Assembly: GCA_012032555.1 (NCBI GenBank)
Contig: JAAUSR010000023.1
Location: forward strand, 1-64,000
DNA length: 64,000 nucleotides
Origin: Thioploca sp.
GTDB lineage: Bacteria > Pseudomonadota > Gammaproteobacteria > Beggiatoales > Beggiatoaceae
Direction: 5' to 3'
Numbering within the stretch: the first letter of the stretch is position 1; each line of letters starts with the position of its first letter. Positions 38,878-47,909 of the stretch are shown here, piece by piece. A model generated the notes under the pieces. The model searched no databases and was not told the DNA's origin. It was given only the letters and a program-made list of their open reading frames with translations. The translations under genes were made by a program, and so were the position numbers.

Positions 38878-38904
38878 TTAAATCTGGTTATTTTATTACC
38901 TAAA

Positions 38905-38935
38905 GCCTTCATAAAATTACTTTTTTTATGAAGGC
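38905..38935 (+). terminator. Hairpin terminator after glgB
   Basis: GCCTTCATAAAA (38905-38916) and TTTTATGAAGGC (38924-38935) form a 12-bp perfect stem with a 7-base T-rich loop, 27 bases after the glgB stop. The downstream T-run is short, but the A-T base of the stem and the position fit a terminator. The remaining stretch to 39255 shows no gene. Confidence 0.65.
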
Positions 38936-39255
38936 AAGCCATTTTAAGGTATATTAAAAATAATCTCTAATATCAATATTTTAGACAGTTTTTAGTCAGG
39001 TGCGTTAGGCGATGGTCATCACGCACCGACCGTGAGGAGTCAAAAGCTAGCGACTTTGAAAAATAGGTGTGAAGACTATTTTGTATCAGGCTAAGAGTAA
39101 ACCAGTACGCTACGGGTGTTGGTAAACCAAATTCTTCATAACACCGGCAGCATGATAAGATAAACCAACTTAGGCATAATCATTTTGGGAAAATGCACCT
39201 AGTATGGTGTACATCCTTAAGCTTAGGATTTATTTAGGTTGACATCTCCAACTAC

Positions 39256-40298
39256 CTACTTAGGAATATTCCAGTGTAATTCAGGAGTTTTATCCGCAAA
39301 TCTTCTAAAAATCGGTAACACACTACTTAACCAATCGCGAATAGCTTGTAGGGGTTTGGGTTCTAAATAAAATTCTGCTAGTGGTTTTTTAACCGCGATG
39401 ACCAACCAATTTGGCCTTTCTTCAATCGCTAAACCCGGGAAGTTAACAAATAATCGCTGATGTTTTTTAATGAGTTTTTCAACAATTCATATTGGCTATG
39501 GGTTCTACCACACCAATACCAAACTATTAATTTAGTGGGTTCTTCATTATAGGCAAAGCTAATACGAATATCTGACCATCCCCACTCACCATTACCACCT
39601 TGTAATAATGGATGTTTACTCATATGATATTGCTTAAAAGTGCCTAGGTCACGTAATCGTTCTTGATGGTTTTTGGGGGAGCCGATGGTGGGATTACCGA
39701 ATAATTCGGTCATTTCAGCGGCTATTGAATCTAGACAAATATCCATTTTCTCAAGGGTTTCATGTAAATGATTGATAGCAACTAAATCTTCAGTATTCAA
39801 CTCAGTTAGGTGGTTCATATTTTTTTCCTTAAGAAAATCAAGAAATAGTTGAACTAACAGATTGGTTGAATAAAATGTTTCCAAGAAAGTATAGATATCT
39901 GACCAGAAGAATTGTTTGAAATTAATATCTTTAATATTTTTCTTTTCGTAATATTGAGTGCAATATCTCAGGTAGACTTTCAGATCGGCGGGTTGATCTT
40001 GCAGAAAAATTTTATAGGTTTCTAACTGGCTATTTTCTTCAAAGGATTCAACTTTATTTTCGAGAAAACACAACGAATCTTTATTGAAGAAACTCATACT
40101 GGGCTTTATCTCACCGTAATTTTGATCCGTTTCGACTTGGAATTGAGTTCCTTTAATATTTAAGATCGTGTTAACAAATTTATCTAATAAACTCTGTTCA
40201 GAACGTAAGATACCAGCAAGTATTTCAGTGATAAATTTTTCCATTGACACGGGCGAGGTGTATAAACTTAATAGTCGGCTAAACAAAACATTTTTCAT
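39256..40298 (-). CDS. PD-(D/E)XK nuclease superfamily protein, frameshifted copy
   Basis: A paralogue of 40395-41435. As written, the first frame ends at 39429 after SLKNISDYLLTSRV. If one base is added to the six-T run at 39463-39468 (A-run in the coding strand), translation continues as LFVNFPGLAIEERP to ADKTPELHWNIPK and stops at 39256. The repaired product is 347 residues, against 346 in the intact paralogue, and the restored tail aligns closely to it. The start is set at 40298 rather than 40361: it aligns with the paralogue start (LFSRLL) and has AAAGGG upstream. Nuclease-type residues are IKPSMSF in place of the first acid and CFLENKVESF. The first acidic position, Asp in the paralogue (IDMVF), is replaced by Ser (PSMSF), so activity is doubtful even if intact. 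Decay or a base-calling error both fit. Confidence 0.75.
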
Positions 40299-40394
40299 CG
40301 TGAAACCCTTTCTAACGGCACGGTACTGATAGATTTGACCTCCTCCCAGTTCTGGAATCACATCTCGTTTTATAGACTACCTCTAGTTTAGCGA

Positions 40395-41435
40395 TTAAGT
40401 GGGCAAGTTCCACTGGAGTTGGGGCGTTTTATCAGCGAATTTTCTAAAGACCCATAAAGTTTCAACGAACCAGTCATGAATAGCCTGTAACTGATGTGAT
40501 TCGTCCTTAAAATCGGTTAAGGATTTTTGAATGAGCATCCTCAAACCGATGGGTCTTTCTTCAAACAAAAATCCTGGTTGAATGGCAAAAATATGTTTAT
40601 TTTGTTTAAAAAGCTCTTTTAAGGATTCATACTGGCTATGAGAACGATCACACCAATACCATACGGCTAACATAGTTGAAGGGCTAGTTAATTTTTCATA
40701 ATCAAAGCAAACGGTGATTTCAGACCACCCCCCTTCACCCCCAAGAATATCTTGTTTCATCATTCGATAAGAGTTGAGTTGCACTAATAATTTCAAGCGT
40801 TCCAACGTTTCCTTGGGTCTACCCCTCGTTGGATAACCAAATAGCATAGTAAATTCAGCCGCAATAGAGTCTAAACATTCATCCATTTTCCTAATGGTAT
40901 TATTTAAGGCTGACATAGCCAGCAAATCATCAGCATCCAATTCGGTTATCCCTTTCATTTCCCTTTCCTTAATAAAATCCAGCAGTGCACTGACTAATGG
41001 ATTATGGGTATAGGTTTCTAAAAAGATGCATACATCTGCCCAGCGAAATTGGGCAAAATTAATACCCTTGATGGGTTGGGTATCGTAATATTTAGAACAG
41101 TACCTTAAATAGACATTTTGATTATCACGTTGTTCTGTTAACAAGATGGCTTCACATTTTTCGAGATGAGCCATTTGCTCTCTCATAAAAGCATCGATTT
41201 TATTTTCCAAAAAACATAAAGTTTGTTCATTGTAAAAAACCATATCGATAGTTAAATCATGGTAAGTGGCCTGTGTTTCTATACTAAACTGCTTACCTTT
41301 GATACCTAGTACTTGGTTAACAAAGTTATCTAATAAAGTTTGATCAGAACGTAATACCCCGCCCAATATTTCGGTGGCAAAATCTTCTAATTCATAAGCC
41401 TGGTTAAATAATCTACTAAACAAAGGATTTTCCAT
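40395..41435 (-). CDS. PD-(D/E)XK nuclease superfamily protein (PDDEXK_4-like)
   Basis: A 346-residue protein with a predicted nuclease core in the first 110 residues: FATEILGGVLRSDQ, LTIDMVFYN with the acidic residue, and CFLENKIDAFMREQ with the E-x-K pair. This resembles the PDDEXK_4 family, whose members are found singly or in defence regions and whose role is not known. The C-terminal 200 residues have WYWCDRSHSQYE and may bind a ligand. AGAGGA lies before the ATG. It is in tandem with the frameshifted paralogue (about 100 bp gap), so the pair arose by duplication. No methylase or ATPase partner is beside it. Confidence 0.72.
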   Translation of the reverse strand: MENPLFSRLFNQAYELEDFATEILGGVLRSDQTLLDNFVNQVLGIKGKQFSIETQATYHDLTIDMVFYNEQTLCFLENKIDAFMREQMAHLEKCEAILLTEQRDNQNVYLRYCSKYYDTQPIKGINFAQFRWADVCIFLETYTHNPLVSALLDFIKEREMKGITELDADDLLAMSALNNTIRKMDECLDSIAAEFTMLFGYPTRGRPKETLERLKLLVQLNSYRMMKQDILGGEGGWSEITVCFDYEKLTSPSTMLAVWYWCDRSHSQYESLKELFKQNKHIFAIQPGFLFEERPIGLRMLIQKSLTDFKDESHQLQAIHDWFVETLWVFRKFADKTPQLQWNLPT

Positions 41436-42076
41436 AATGACTTCCTCTGAATAAGGTTTTATAATGATCTGTTATATACTCACTAGCAGAACTGAACAAC
41501 CTAAAAATTTATCTGGTTAATAAAGTATCAAGCGTAATTGGTGAGCGGTAAATAGATTGGTTAAGGTGAAAAAATGACTTTAGGAATAATACCTTTATTT
41601 GATAATACTTAATTTCAATTCTAGAGAGTATAAATGGCACTAAAAATGATATTAAAACTTCTCGTGTTTAGGTAAATCTTTTCTAATCAGAATAGACATT
41701 ATGCTCCTCACTATTAATTACATTATTGTAAAGTATTTTGTATATTAAATATAGGATTGAAGTTTATCAGTTACTCAATTGTCAGTGAATAGTTATTTTT
41801 GAAATGGATAACTGTTAACCGATACAAAAATTTTCTCAGTAGTGAGTTGTTACTTATTAATAGCAAGAAAATTGCTTTAACTTCCACTTAAAGCCATTAA
41901 ACTGGACTCAGTCATTAATCTGATTCGTCATCACTGAATTTAGCTAACCTGTTCATTATCCAGAAGGATAGATTAGTATGCCCGGATGGGCAAGTAGGGA
42001 ATGGTAGGTTATTCCAGTCAGGTAGTTTTCAAGGGATATTGATATCATTGACCTATTTTTAATCAGGAGGTGTTCG
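41436..42076. other. Gene-free stretch of 641 bp
   Basis: AT-rich DNA between divergent genes (nuclease-like gene on minus, protoglobin on plus). I see no reading frame, strong palindrome or dispersed repeat of the kinds found elsewhere. It must contain the promoters of both genes; AGGAGG at 42065-42070 is the protoglobin ribosome-binding site. Confidence 0.6.
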
Positions 42077-42670
42077 ATGGAACAAACCTTTAAGCATCTG
42101 GTGGCATTGACCGGATTATCGGCACAAGATTATAAAATTTTGCAAAATACGGCCGCTCAAACTCAACCTTGGGCAGATGAAATTGTCAAAGTTTTTTACG
42201 ATATTTTATTTAACTATGCGCCCACAGCTCATATTTTTAAAACCGGTGAACGTACTGAACGCGAAACCGTTCTCCATACCTGGTATTTAAAAGTAACAAC
42301 GGGAAAGCTTGACCGACAATTTTGGCGTCGAATCTGGTTAGTGGGTTCGGTACACATTGCTCGAGGCGTGACTAATCCACTGATGTTAGGGATGATGAGC
42401 CAAATTCAACAACGGTTTTTGCATAAATGTCTACAAACTTTTGAAGTTAAACAAGCAGAGCAAGTCTATAATGCTTTTAAGCGTATAACCGATATCGTGG
42501 CGGCACTGATTGCGGATAGCTATTTAACCAGTCATCGTATCGAAGCGATAGAAAAGGTCAAAACTAAAAAGCGAATGGAAAACTCACTGTTGCTATGGAA
42601 CCATCTGATAACAGCTCCAGATGTAGATGAAGAAAATCATGATGGGAAAGTAGTAGAAGCATCTCACTAA
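42077..42670 (+). CDS. Protoglobin-domain protein (heme sensor globin)
   Basis: A 197-residue protein with the protoglobin fold: globin helices from LSAQDYKILQ, a distal region with YDILFNYAPTAHIF, and WRRIWLVGSVHIARGV with the probable proximal heme ligand His93. It should bind heme and through it O2, NO or CO. The tail (about 160-197) is short and lacks a GGDEF or MCP output domain, so it is a stand-alone globin. A strong AGGAGG lies six bases before the ATG. A hairpin follows. Whether it senses gas for a partner or detoxifies NO cannot be told; no partner is adjacent except a receiver-like protein on the other strand. Confidence 0.88.
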   Translation: MEQTFKHLVALTGLSAQDYKILQNTAAQTQPWADEIVKVFYDILFNYAPTAHIFKTGERTERETVLHTWYLKVTTGKLDRQFWRRIWLVGSVHIARGVTNPLMLGMMSQIQQRFLHKCLQTFEVKQAEQVYNAFKRITDIVAALIADSYLTSHRIEAIEKVKTKKRMENSLLLWNHLITAPDVDEENHDGKVVEASH

Positions 42671-42678
42671 ATGATAAC

Positions 42679-42702
42679 AGCCCTACAGTCAGTTGTAGGG
42701 CT
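42679..42702. terminator. Hairpin between convergent genes
   Basis: AGCCCTACA (42679-42687) and TGTAGGGCT (42694-42702) form a perfect 9-bp stem with a 6-base loop. It lies between the stop codons of the protoglobin and the minus-strand gene, so it could end transcription both ways. Confidence 0.6.
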
Positions 42703-42714
42703 GGTTTAGGAAAA

Positions 42715-43104
42715 TTAGCCGCTTAAACATTTAAACAATAACTCGGATTCAATCGGATAGAAAAGCCAATCCACTTTGACCATATTGGCATAACGTTGAT
42801 GCAATTTTTCGAGATGATGCATTTCGGTTTTATCAACAAAGAGAATTAATTTTGTTTCAGGATGTTTACTTGCTAACATAGCTAATAAGGAATCTATATT
42901 ACTCACTACAAAACTATGCGTTGGACCGAAAATAAATTCAGCAACAATAACTGCGGGATGATTTTTATTTAAGATAGATAAGGCTTTGCGCATGGTGTTG
43001 GTTTTCAACACTTGGTATCCGGCTTGTTGATAAAGTTTGGAAAAATCTGGATAGCCACCGATTTCAATAATAGCGAGTAAAGTTTTTGCGGATGACATAA
43101 TCAT
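42715..43104 (-). CDS. Receiver-like small protein, unknown
   Basis: A 129-residue protein whose pattern of alternating strands and helices (LLAIIEIGGYPDF, YQVLKTNTMRKAL, AVIVAEFIFGP, ETKLILFVD, LFYPIESELLFKCL) resembles a CheY-like receiver fold. The acidic pocket and the phospho-acceptor Asp are not evident: the expected site reads AEFIFG, with Glu. It may be a degenerate receiver or another Rossmann-like protein. The start may be the first or third codon (MIM). It is convergent with the protoglobin gene. Confidence 0.55.
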   Translation of the reverse strand: MIMSSAKTLLAIIEIGGYPDFSKLYQQAGYQVLKTNTMRKALSILNKNHPAVIVAEFIFGPTHSFVVSNIDSLLAMLASKHPETKLILFVDKTEMHHLEKLHQRYANMVKVDWLFYPIESELLFKCLSG

Positions 43105-43322
43105 AACCGTTTACAGTTTAGTTATTTTAAGTAGCGTTATTTTAGCAAAAATACTTGATCTTTTTTGGCTGTTCAGATCTGGTATTTAACTTATTAAAAA
43201 AATTTTGCGATGACCGACAGAAAAAAAGTTTGGACTACGTTTAAGGTTATAAGAAAGTGTTGCGCAACTCAACTTTCTCTAAACCGTGTTGTAAAGCAAC
43301 CTAAATTATAAGGAGTATTACC

Positions 43323-43913
43323 ATGAAAGCGATAATAACTTTTGCCGCTATGATGACGTTGAATTTAGTTGTCCAAACTAGTTTTGCGGTTAATAATAAT
43401 CTCACTTATTCTTATGGAAATGGTTATGGTAACCCGGGACAAAGACAAGCATTGCGTATTGAAAGAATGATGTCTCGCCTCGATCTGAATCAAGATGGGC
43501 AAATCACCTTAAATGAAGCACAATCTTTCCATGCCAGTTTATTTAAACCGGCAGATGTGGATGGCAATGGTATGCTCAATCTAGCCGAATTTCAAAACGT
43601 AACCGGTATAATGCGGGGACCACAAAATCCAGTTGGCGCTGGCAATGGTAGAGGACAAGGTTGGGGCAATGGTAGAGGTCGGGGGAATCCTAGTGGTGGT
43701 AAAGGCCAAAATCCATCATGCCCACGCCTCAACGGTAACTGGAACGATATGGATTGGACACAAGCTCGGTTTGCCCGTTTTGATAATAATGGCGATGGTC
43801 AAATTACGTTAACTGAATTTACTGCTAATATGCCGATGTTTGATCGATTTGATGTCAATAACAATGGGGTTATTACCCTAGAAGAATTAAGTCAAATGCC
43901 ACGTCCTTGGTAA
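43323..43913 (+). CDS. Secreted EF-hand calcium-binding protein
   Basis: A 196-residue exported protein. A signal peptide (about 1-22, ending SFAV) is followed by two pairs of EF-hand loops: DLNQDGQITLNE and DVDGNGMLNLAE near residues 55-90, and DNNGDGQITLTE and DVNNNGVITLEE near 155-190. The loops keep the Asp/Asn and Glu ligands for Ca2+. A G/N/R-rich flexible linker lies between the pairs. AGGAG is seven bases before the ATG. It precedes an ECF sigma factor gene by 61 bases and is likely part of, or a target of, that regulatory unit. Confidence 0.88.
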   Translation: MKAIITFAAMMTLNLVVQTSFAVNNNLTYSYGNGYGNPGQRQALRIERMMSRLDLNQDGQITLNEAQSFHASLFKPADVDGNGMLNLAEFQNVTGIMRGPQNPVGAGNGRGQGWGNGRGRGNPSGGKGQNPSCPRLNGNWNDMDWTQARFARFDNNGDGQITLTEFTANMPMFDRFDVNNNGVITLEELSQMPRPW

Positions 43914-43974
43914 TTAACTGAATTTCGATAGTGACTAACGTGATGATAATAACCGATAGAGAGAGGAATAGTGG

Positions 43975-44538
43975 GTGAAATCAACCGCTGGGGATGATGA
44001 ACTCATGCAGAGAGTCCAACAACAGGATCAACAAGCCTTTGCGACGTTAGTAGACCACTATTTAAGTACTTTACATGGGTTTGCCCAGAGAATGCTGGGC
44101 AATCCCATCGAGGCAGATGACATCGTTCAAGAAGCTTTTTTACGAGTCTGGCAAAAATCAACCCAATGGCATCCTCAGTCTGCTCAACTATCAACTTGGT
44201 TACATCGGATTGTTTACAATCTGTGTATTGATTACTATCGATGCCAGAAAGGAGAATATGTCGATATAGAAGCGCTTGACTTGTCAGATAACCATCAACC
44301 TACAGAATATCGGCAACAAGAGGATGTTGAAATCCAGGTTAAAGCAGCCTTGCAACAACTTCCTGAAACTCAACGTAGTGCTATTATTCTTTGCCATTAT
44401 CAAGAACTGAGTAATCGTGAAGCCGCTGCGGTATTAGGAATTAGTGTAGCTGCCTTAGAATCACTTATGGCAAGAGGAAGACGAACTTTGAAAAAAATTC
44501 TGCAAGTGCAAGCAGATAACCTATTGGGGGAATTATAA
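43975..44538 (+). CDS. ECF-type RNA polymerase sigma factor
   Basis: A 187-residue sigma-70 family protein with regions 2 and 4 only. Region 2: FATLVDHYLSTLHGFAQRML and EADDIVQEAFLRVWQ. Region 4: LPETQRSAIILCHYQELSNREAAAVLGISVAALES, the -35-binding helix-turn-helix. The start is GTG at 43975, with GAGAGG upstream. The following two genes code for a small membrane protein and a periplasmic metal-sensor-like protein, as in the CnrYXH logic, where release of the sigma factor follows a periplasmic signal. Confidence 0.9.
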   Translation: MKSTAGDDELMQRVQQQDQQAFATLVDHYLSTLHGFAQRMLGNPIEADDIVQEAFLRVWQKSTQWHPQSAQLSTWLHRIVYNLCIDYYRCQKGEYVDIEALDLSDNHQPTEYRQQEDVEIQVKAALQQLPETQRSAIILCHYQELSNREAAAVLGISVAALESLMARGRRTLKKILQVQADNLLGEL

Positions 44539-45015
44539 ATGAATCAAACGGACCCTGTTGCTGATACTGACATAACGCTGACACGGCTTTCCCAATTGGT
44601 AGCGGCTTATGGAAGTCATACCAAACGTTGGCCTTTAGAAGAACAAGTCACGGCGGCACAATTACTTGAAAATTCTGCAGAAGCACGTCTTTTGCAGCAA
44701 GCGGCTGTTAGTCTGGATGATTTATTAGACCGAGTTACCGTTACGCCACCTTCACCGCAATTACGTCATCGTATTCTCGCCACAGTGGAGTCCCATAATC
44801 AATCCCCCCTCGCTATGGGACAATGGTTAAGTCAATTGTTGCTGGGTACCACGTTTCGTGAACATATTTGGCGTCCGGCTATTACTTTACTGATCCCCTT
44901 ATTACTGGGAATGGTGATGGGATTTAGCTTGGCTTCTTGGGCTAATAATGGTGCTTGGGTAATTGAAGAAGAATTAAGTTTATTAGGACTCGGTACTTTA
45001 GAGCAACAGTTATGA
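44539..45015 (+). CDS. Probable membrane anti-sigma factor
   Basis: A 158-residue protein whose ATG follows the sigma factor stop codon directly. The first about 110 residues are helical and polar, and a single membrane helix (about 116-136, TLLIPLLLGMVMGFSLASW) leaves a short outer tail. That topology and position fit an anti-sigma factor, although it has no zinc HXXXCXXC motif. It overlaps the next gene by four bases. Assignment rests on context and shape, not on a family match. Confidence 0.65.
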   Translation: MNQTDPVADTDITLTRLSQLVAAYGSHTKRWPLEEQVTAAQLLENSAEARLLQQAAVSLDDLLDRVTVTPPSPQLRHRILATVESHNQSPLAMGQWLSQLLLGTTFREHIWRPAITLLIPLLLGMVMGFSLASWANNGAWVIEEELSLLGLGTLEQQL

Positions 45016-45497
45016 ATCAAAGTCAGTTACGCCTAATTGGTATCCTTTTGTTGACTTCGTTAGCATTAAATCTATTTCTGGGTGGTTGGTTAGTGGGACA
45101 TTTTTTAAACCCAATCATTCAGCAAAGTGGTACTCATCGAGGTCCCATGATGATGAAATTTCATTGGTTAATTCAAGCATTACCAACCACAAGCCAAAAG
45201 AAACTTTTACCTATACTTCAAGAACATCGACAACATACCCAACCTCAATTTCAGCGTATTCAACAAGCACGGCAAGTCGTCTATCAACAATTGATTGCAC
45301 CAGACTTTAATGCCGATGCACTGGCAAATGCTCTAGCAAACCTTCATCAACAAGTGGGTCAAATGCAACAAATGATGCAAACGGATTTAGTTAAGATAGC
45401 CAGTCAACTCACTGTTGAGGAAAGACGCCAACTAGTGAAAGTGGCTCAAAGTTCTAAACCACATCACCGTGCTTTTTCTAACACTGAGTTGAAATGA
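45012..45497 (+). CDS. CnrX/ZraP-like periplasmic metal-sensor-type protein
   Basis: A 161-residue protein with an N-terminal membrane helix (about 9-30) and a periplasmic helical hairpin. LQEHRQHTQPQFQRIQQARQ and ALANALANLHQQVGQMQQMMQ form the pair of amphipathic helices seen in CnrX, ZraP and CpxP-like proteins (PF13801 type). An H/M-rich stretch, HRGPMMMKFH, lies just outside the membrane and could bind a metal. Translationally coupled to the putative anti-sigma gene. Proposed role: gate release of the sigma factor. Confidence 0.75.
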   Translation: MNQSQLRLIGILLLTSLALNLFLGGWLVGHFLNPIIQQSGTHRGPMMMKFHWLIQALPTTSQKKLLPILQEHRQHTQPQFQRIQQARQVVYQQLIAPDFNADALANALANLHQQVGQMQQMMQTDLVKIASQLTVEERRQLVKVAQSSKPHHRAFSNTELK

Positions 45498-45988
45498 AGC
45501 CGAATTTAGCCGTTCCATCATTAGCATAAGGCCAAGAAAGAAGCCATTAAAGGGTGGTTGAGGTTAAGATAAGATGGTCAGGAGAGAGAACCCTCCAACA
45601 CGACTTAAGCACCAATGACTACCTCGGTACAATATTAACACGGTTCACTCCGGTTTAAATTTAGTCCAGAACTATAGAGCAAGCACCTATAAAAAATAGT
45701 GGCAGTTTTCATGCGGTTGCTGGCGGGATTATTTATGCCGGTATTGTGTATTTCTACGAGAAAACGCGGTATAAATTGTGTTCGCATGGTTAGGGAATTA
45801 GTTTTTGCTACGTCTTATTCTGTTGCATGATTGGGTAGGTCGTTACAATTTAACTTGAATTACAATTCAACCAATTAATATCTAGTTAAATAGATTACGA
45901 TGAAAAAAAGTATTCAAACGATTGTTTATAATTTAAATCTGAGTAAAATCTAAATTGATTAATTAATCACCAGAGCAGACTAGTAACT
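45498..45988. other. Gene-free stretch of 491 bp
   Basis: No gene is supported. Around 45700-45830 there are short open stretches in two frames (one encoding AGGIIYAGIVYFYEKTRYK, the other starting MRLLAGLFMPV) that could be a remnant of a small membrane-protein gene. I could not place them in a family. Confidence 0.45.
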
Positions 45989-47119
45989 ATGTTGCATACG
46001 ATAAAACATCAAATAAAAAAACATTTTGGTCACCAAATTAGCCCCGATGTTGTTATTCTTACCAGAAAATATGTTGATATGGTAGAAATCAACTTGAATG
46101 CTCTATTAGGGAGGCATTTTTTACCACATCCCCGACAAAAAATAGAGATAGAAACATCAAGTCGTTGTAATCTATCCTGTCGGTTTTGTGCTTATTCAAA
46201 AAAAATAACAGCCAAAGTTATTATGCCTATAAGCTTATTTCAAAATATTGTTGAACAAGCCGTCGCTATGGGATTTTCAGAGATTGGACTGACGCCGATA
46301 ACTGGTGAAGTGTTTATGGACAAAGGGATTATCGAAAAAATGCACTATTTAGATGTTCATCCTCAAATAAAAAGCTATTACTTTTTCACCAATTTTGTCG
46401 TACCTTCGGAGCAAACTATTAAAGAATTGTTTAATCTGCATAAGCTTAAATTCATAAACATTAGTTTGTATGGACATGATGAGAAATCTTTTTGTAACTT
46501 AACCCAAGCTACTGCCAAGGAATATCACAGATTAATTAACAATTTAAACTATTTATATGATCTCTATCATAATAAACGTTCATTTATATTAAGAATCGGT
46601 TGGAGAACTATGCCTAGTTTTTTTAAACTCGAACAATCTTCACCAATCAGTGAATTACAAGAGATCTTTTTAAAATTTCAGACATATCACAAAATTAAGT
46701 CTAATAACACGTTACTATATAATAATTGGGGTGGTGAAATAACTCAAGCTGATGTTCAAAATACCGGGTTGAGAATCAATGATGGTACTCAAGTTTACCG
46801 CAAAGGGCTTTGTAGTGTTATTTTTAGATTTAGTGGGATACTAGCAGATGGTCGGGTAAGTGCCTGTGTTTGCCGAGATGTTAATGGCTCCTTAGTAATA
46901 GGTGATCTGAAAAAAGAATCACTTTCTTATGTATTGTCTTTAAACAATCCTCTTTATGCTAATCTTATTCAGGAACAACTGGACTCTAAATTTAGACCAG
47001 TTTGTTTGACTTGTGATTTTTATAATAGTTTCTATCAGAAAATGAGAATGAATGCTTCAATTAAAGATTATTACCAGCTTAACTTCGTTAAAACACTATT
47101 GAATCAACCACTAAGTTAA
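45989..47119 (+). CDS. Radical SAM/SPASM protein
   Basis: A 376-residue iron-sulfur enzyme. The radical SAM motif CNLSCRFC gives C60, C64 and C67, which hold the 4Fe-4S cluster that cleaves SAM. The C-terminal third has further cysteines (GLCSVIFRF, SACVCRD, PVCLTCDF) typical of a SPASM region with auxiliary clusters, and the phrase LADGRVSACVC is characteristic. Such enzymes modify peptides or sugars. No small precursor-peptide gene was seen next to it. It is isolated, with 491 bp of gene-free DNA before it and an Uma2 gene on the other strand after it, so its substrate is open. Confidence 0.88.
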   Translation: MLHTIKHQIKKHFGHQISPDVVILTRKYVDMVEINLNALLGRHFLPHPRQKIEIETSSRCNLSCRFCAYSKKITAKVIMPISLFQNIVEQAVAMGFSEIGLTPITGEVFMDKGIIEKMHYLDVHPQIKSYYFFTNFVVPSEQTIKELFNLHKLKFINISLYGHDEKSFCNLTQATAKEYHRLINNLNYLYDLYHNKRSFILRIGWRTMPSFFKLEQSSPISELQEIFLKFQTYHKIKSNNTLLYNNWGGEITQADVQNTGLRINDGTQVYRKGLCSVIFRFSGILADGRVSACVCRDVNGSLVIGDLKKESLSYVLSLNNPLYANLIQEQLDSKFRPVCLTCDFYNSFYQKMRMNASIKDYYQLNFVKTLLNQPLS

Positions 47120-47210
47120 TAGTAAAAAAGATTAATTAACCATTTAAAGTTAAAACCAACAATATTGATTCGATGCAAGTAGTCATATTTAAATAACAAT
47201 TACTTACCGG

Positions 47211-47771
47211 TTAACTGAATACTTCAGCAACAATAACTTTTATCTGAGCTAGCTGTGAAGGAATAATCACCTCACCGCGTTGAAAGATATGTTTTTCCTG
47301 ATAACCGAGTTCTTGGGGTTTTAGGTAGATTTCAATGCAATTTTGTTCTAAATTGACTATCCAGGTTTCAATAATACCATGACGAGCATAGAGTGGTACC
47401 TTAGTGTGGCGATCATAATGAAGCGTACTTTCAGAGACTTCAATAAGTAACAACACGTCAGTTGGAGTAGGATGTCTTTTGCTATAAAAATGCAATTCTG
47501 GACGTAATATCATCAAATCAGGTTGCGGTTCGGAAAAATTTCCCAATTGCACCGGATCTTGTACACTTACAATCGCTGAACCGACCAGTTGAGTAACAAA
47601 AAATTGGGTTAACCATTTGACACGTCCTCCATGAGAACTACCTATAGGAACCATATCGATAATTTCTCCTTCAATTAATTCCATACGTGCATCCGGCAAG
47701 AAAAAGTTCTTTTCCCCCAGTTGATGCCAGTCTGAAACATTGAAGCGATGTTTTTGTGGCGTAATCATCAT
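47211..47771 (-). CDS. Uma2 family (DUF820) endonuclease-fold protein
   Basis: A 186-residue Uma2 protein. RMELIEGEIIDMVPIGSSHGG, the acidic strand PQPDLMIL, LLLIEVSESTLHYDRHTKVPLYARHGI and ETWIVNLEQN are full matches to the common Uma2 pattern, clearer than in the other two copies. The catalytic-type residues (E in LIEGE, D in PDLM, E in IEVS, K in TKVP) are all kept. Role unknown. Confidence 0.88.
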   Translation of the reverse strand: MMITPQKHRFNVSDWHQLGEKNFFLPDARMELIEGEIIDMVPIGSSHGGRVKWLTQFFVTQLVGSAIVSVQDPVQLGNFSEPQPDLMILRPELHFYSKRHPTPTDVLLLIEVSESTLHYDRHTKVPLYARHGIIETWIVNLEQNCIEIYLKPQELGYQEKHIFQRGEVIIPSQLAQIKVIVAEVFS

Positions 47772-47909
47772 GGTTAATCACTTGCTGTTCGAATGAGTTA
47801 CACTTTTTCCATAATTAAGAATCTATTCAACTAGATAAACTAATACTTCTCTTTGACTAACCACAGAAGTAAATCACCTCATGTTAGAATTATGAGTCTA
47901 GGGTAAAAA

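Noticed and set aside
45700-45830. Short coding-like traces as a real small gene
   Set aside because: Two overlapping frames compete, neither has a ribosome-binding site, and no family is recognisable; kept only as a note.
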